Shown in pieces: positions 15,667 through 17,626 of a stretch of DNA of 17,626 nucleotides. This DNA is from Chloroflexota bacterium (GTDB lineage Bacteria > Chloroflexota > Ktedonobacteria > Ktedonobacterales > Ktedonobacteraceae): contig VBHI01000344.1 in the NCBI GenBank assembly GCA_005881495.1, positions 1-17,626 of the forward strand, read 5' to 3'. A model generated the notes under the pieces. It did not search any database. It worked only from the letters and a program-made list of their open reading frames with translations, and was not told where the DNA came from. The position numbers and the translations under genes are program-made. Numbering within the stretch: the first letter of the stretch is position 1; each line of letters opens with the position of its first letter.

Positions 15667-17626
15667 ATGAGTGACCAGGGACGCCAGGAAGTACCTCAGG
15701 ATACGCAAGAAACGTATCCTCTCGTGGCGTTAAAAAACATGGTTGTCTTCCCGCGCACTCGCATGACGCTGGCTATTGCGCGCGAGAAGTCTGTACGTGC
15801 TGTTGAAGAAGCAATGATGCGGCCTGACCGCGCACTGATCACGGCCTGCCAGCGCGATCCGGATATAGAAGATCCTCAGCCTAAAGATATCAACCCCACC
15901 GGTGCACTGGTCGAAATCACGACGATGCACCGCCAACAGGACGGAAGCCTACAGGTACTGTGAAGCGGCCTGCACCGTGTAACCATCGAGGAGTATCTTG
16001 ACCAGGAGCCTTTTATGCGCGTCAGCGTTGAGACGCCGCAGGAACCTCAGGCTCGTGGCCCCCAGGCCGATGCGCTTGTACGTCATGCTACCAATCTCTT
16101 TGAGCACTATGCCCAGCTCAATCGCCGTTTCTCGGTCGAAGATATCAACTCAATAGTCGCCATCAAAACGGCTGCGCGGCTGTCAGATATGCTCGCGGCA
16201 CACCTGGTTACCGATTCACAGCAACAGCAGGATTTGCTGGAGACGTTCGACCCACTGGAGCGCCTGGAGAAGATCTGCGTGATCATGGGCAATGAGATTG
16301 AGATACTCGAGCTGGAATCGACGATTCGCAGCCGTGTGCGTTCGCAGGTGGACCGCACGCAAAAAGAATATTACCTGCGTGAACAATTGCGGGCCATTCA
16401 GGAAGAATTGGGCATGGAGACTTCGTCCGAGACCGAGGAACTCCGTGCAAGGCTCAAAGAAAAATCGCTACCGCCCGAGGTTATGGCGAAGGTGCGTAAA
16501 GAGATTGACCGGCTGGAACGTACCCCTGCTCAATCTGCCGAGGTTGGGGTGTTACGGTCTTACGTCGACTGGGTGCTGGCTCTTCCCTGGAACGAACGCT
16601 CCGCGGACCATTTTGATATTGAGGAGACGCGGCGTATCCTGGACGAGGACCATTATGGACTGGAAGGTATCAAAGAACGCATTATTGAGTTCCTGGCAGT
16701 AAGACAGTTGCGCCAGCAACTGGCCAGTCGCGGTGGGCAGGCGAATAGCGAGAGCCAGGGACAGATTCTTTGCTTCATTGGGCCGCCCGGCGTTGGTAAA
16801 ACATCGTTGGGTCGATCGATAGCCAATGCTTTAGGCCGCAAGTTTGCGCGCATTTCACTTGGTGGAGTACACGACGAGGCAGAAATTCGCGGGCATCGCC
16901 GTACGTACGTTGGCGCGTTGCCCGGGCGCATTATCCAGTCGATGAAGACCGTGGGCGTTCGCAATCCAGTTTTCTTACTCGACGAAATCGACAAACTTTC
17001 CGCGGAGTATCGTGGAGATCCTGCTGCGGCGCTGCTGGAAGTACTGGACCCGGAGCAGAATAATACTTTTACCGATCACTACCTCGAAATCCCTTACGAT
17101 CTTTCAGAGGTCTTCTTCATCTGCACAGGAAACGTCAAATATCAGATACCGCGAGCGCTGGCCGACCGCATGGATATCATCGACCTTCCTGGCTATATGT
17201 TTGAAGAGAAAGTCGCTATTGGTATACGGCACCTCTTGCCCAAGGTGTTGACAGAGCACGGGCTGACCCCTGAACAGGTGAAAATCCCGCAGTCTGTCAT
17301 GCAACATATCGTCTCAGATTACACGCGAGAGGCCGGTGTACGCAATCTCGAACGCCAACTGGCGACGATCTGCCGCAAAGCAGCGCGCCGTATCATTGAG
17401 AATCCAAAAACGTATCTCCGCATAACAACGAACAGCCTGGAGCAATACCTGGGACCTCCTCGTTACACGCTCACGCCCACCACGCAAAAAACACAGATAG
17501 GCGTAGCAATGGGTTTAGCTGTTACCGAATACGGAGGCATTTTGCTTCCGGTAGAGGTCGTCACCCTGGTAGGAAAGGGCGATTTATTGATTACAGGCCA
17601 GCTGGGTGATGTAATGCGCGAATCAG
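15667..17626 (+). CDS. lon: ATP-dependent protease La (Lon), interrupted by an in-frame TGA; C-terminus beyond window
   Basis: Codons 1-98 encode the start of the Lon substrate-binding domain (YPLVALKNMVVFPRTRMTL, then EKSVRAVEEAM and SLQVL). Codon 99 is TGA. The same frame then stays open for 554 codons to the window end: SGLHRVTIEEYL, helical region KEYYLREQLRAIQEELG, Walker A GPPGVGKT (372-379), ISLGGVHDEAEIRGHRRTY, Walker B FLLDEID (Asp439, Glu440), and the protease-domain opening GKGDLLITGQLGDVMRES. The catalytic Ser/Lys lie beyond the edge. Other Lon proteins read VLVEGL where this reads VL-stop-SGL, so TGA falls on a usually hydrophobic position. Possible outcomes are a pseudogene, a sequence error, restart at 16015, or UGA recoding. 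Lon degrades misfolded and regulatory proteins in the cytoplasm; placement after clpX is classic. Confidence 0.9.
15961..15963 (+). other. In-frame TGA within lon (codon 99)
   Basis: The codon context is CTG TGA AGC. Protein similarity to Lon is continuous on both sides in the same frame, so there is no net frameshift. TGA is a genuine stop elsewhere in the window (the kinase and beta-propeller genes end in it), so the organism does not simply read UGA as Trp. Confidence 0.9.
16004..16017 (+). promoter_or_regulatory. Internal ribosome site and ATG within lon
   Basis: AGGAG (16004-16008), six bases, then an in-frame ATG at 16015 (MRVSVETP). The site is better than the one before the annotated lon start at 15667. 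Initiation here, 52 bases after the TGA, would give a Lon lacking its first 116 residues but keeping the helical region, AAA+ and protease domains. Confidence 0.5.

Noticed and set aside
15667..15963. The 98-codon frame as a stand-alone small gene
   Set aside because: It matches the first part of the Lon substrate-binding domain and the Lon similarity continues in the same frame immediately after its TGA, so it is a piece of lon.
15961..15963. Genetic-code change (UGA read as Trp) explaining the lon interruption
   Set aside because: The kinase and beta-propeller genes end in TGA, and Trp codons elsewhere are TGG.

Overview
The window looks like a chromosomal housekeeping segment of a Chloroflexota bacterium, most likely a relative of the Ktedonobacteria. 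This is inferred from gene content and protein style: a PASTA Ser/Thr kinase with a Thr/Pro tail, a sensor-less histidine kinase, SelB, a zinc-ribbon FmdB-type protein, and palindrome-rich intergenic gaps. No rRNA or other decisive taxonomic marker is present, so the placement is tentative.

Layout. Positions 1-6374 are read from the minus strand. In transcription order they hold selB (selenocysteine elongation factor), a PASTA-type Ser/Thr kinase, a TetR repressor, an ABC ATPase, and the N-terminus of a MacB/FtsX-type permease that runs off the left edge. The tetR-ABC part reads as a self-contained regulatory unit. tetR has a near-consensus promoter followed directly by an ACTAAA-type operator. 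The same operator recurs twice, inside a 69-bp-period tandem duplication, just ahead of the ABC genes. Positions 6375-6676 form a divergent intergenic region.

From 6677 to the end everything is on the plus strand: a membrane-anchored PQQ-type beta-propeller protein, uvrC (nucleotide excision repair), an FmdB-type zinc ribbon, a 68-residue protein of unknown function, a histidine kinase, tRNA-Leu(UAG), tRNA-Gly(GCC), tig (trigger factor), clpX and lon (cut by the right edge). The tig-clpX-lon set is the classic protein quality-control cluster, but clpP is not between tig and clpX.

Most notable points. (1) The lon reading frame contains one in-frame TGA at codon 99, with no frameshift. An internal ATG with a good Shine-Dalgarno follows 54 bases later. 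A pseudogene, a sequence error, a split or shortened Lon, and UGA recoding are all possible; selB in the same window makes recoding worth excluding, although I see no convincing SECIS hairpin. (2) The promoter/operator region between tetR and the ABC genes is duplicated. (3) Long perfect palindromes of unrelated sequence occupy several intergenic gaps (20-bp stem after uvrC; 24-bp stem plus a partial third copy before the histidine kinase). I found no phage, CRISPR, transposase or defence system.
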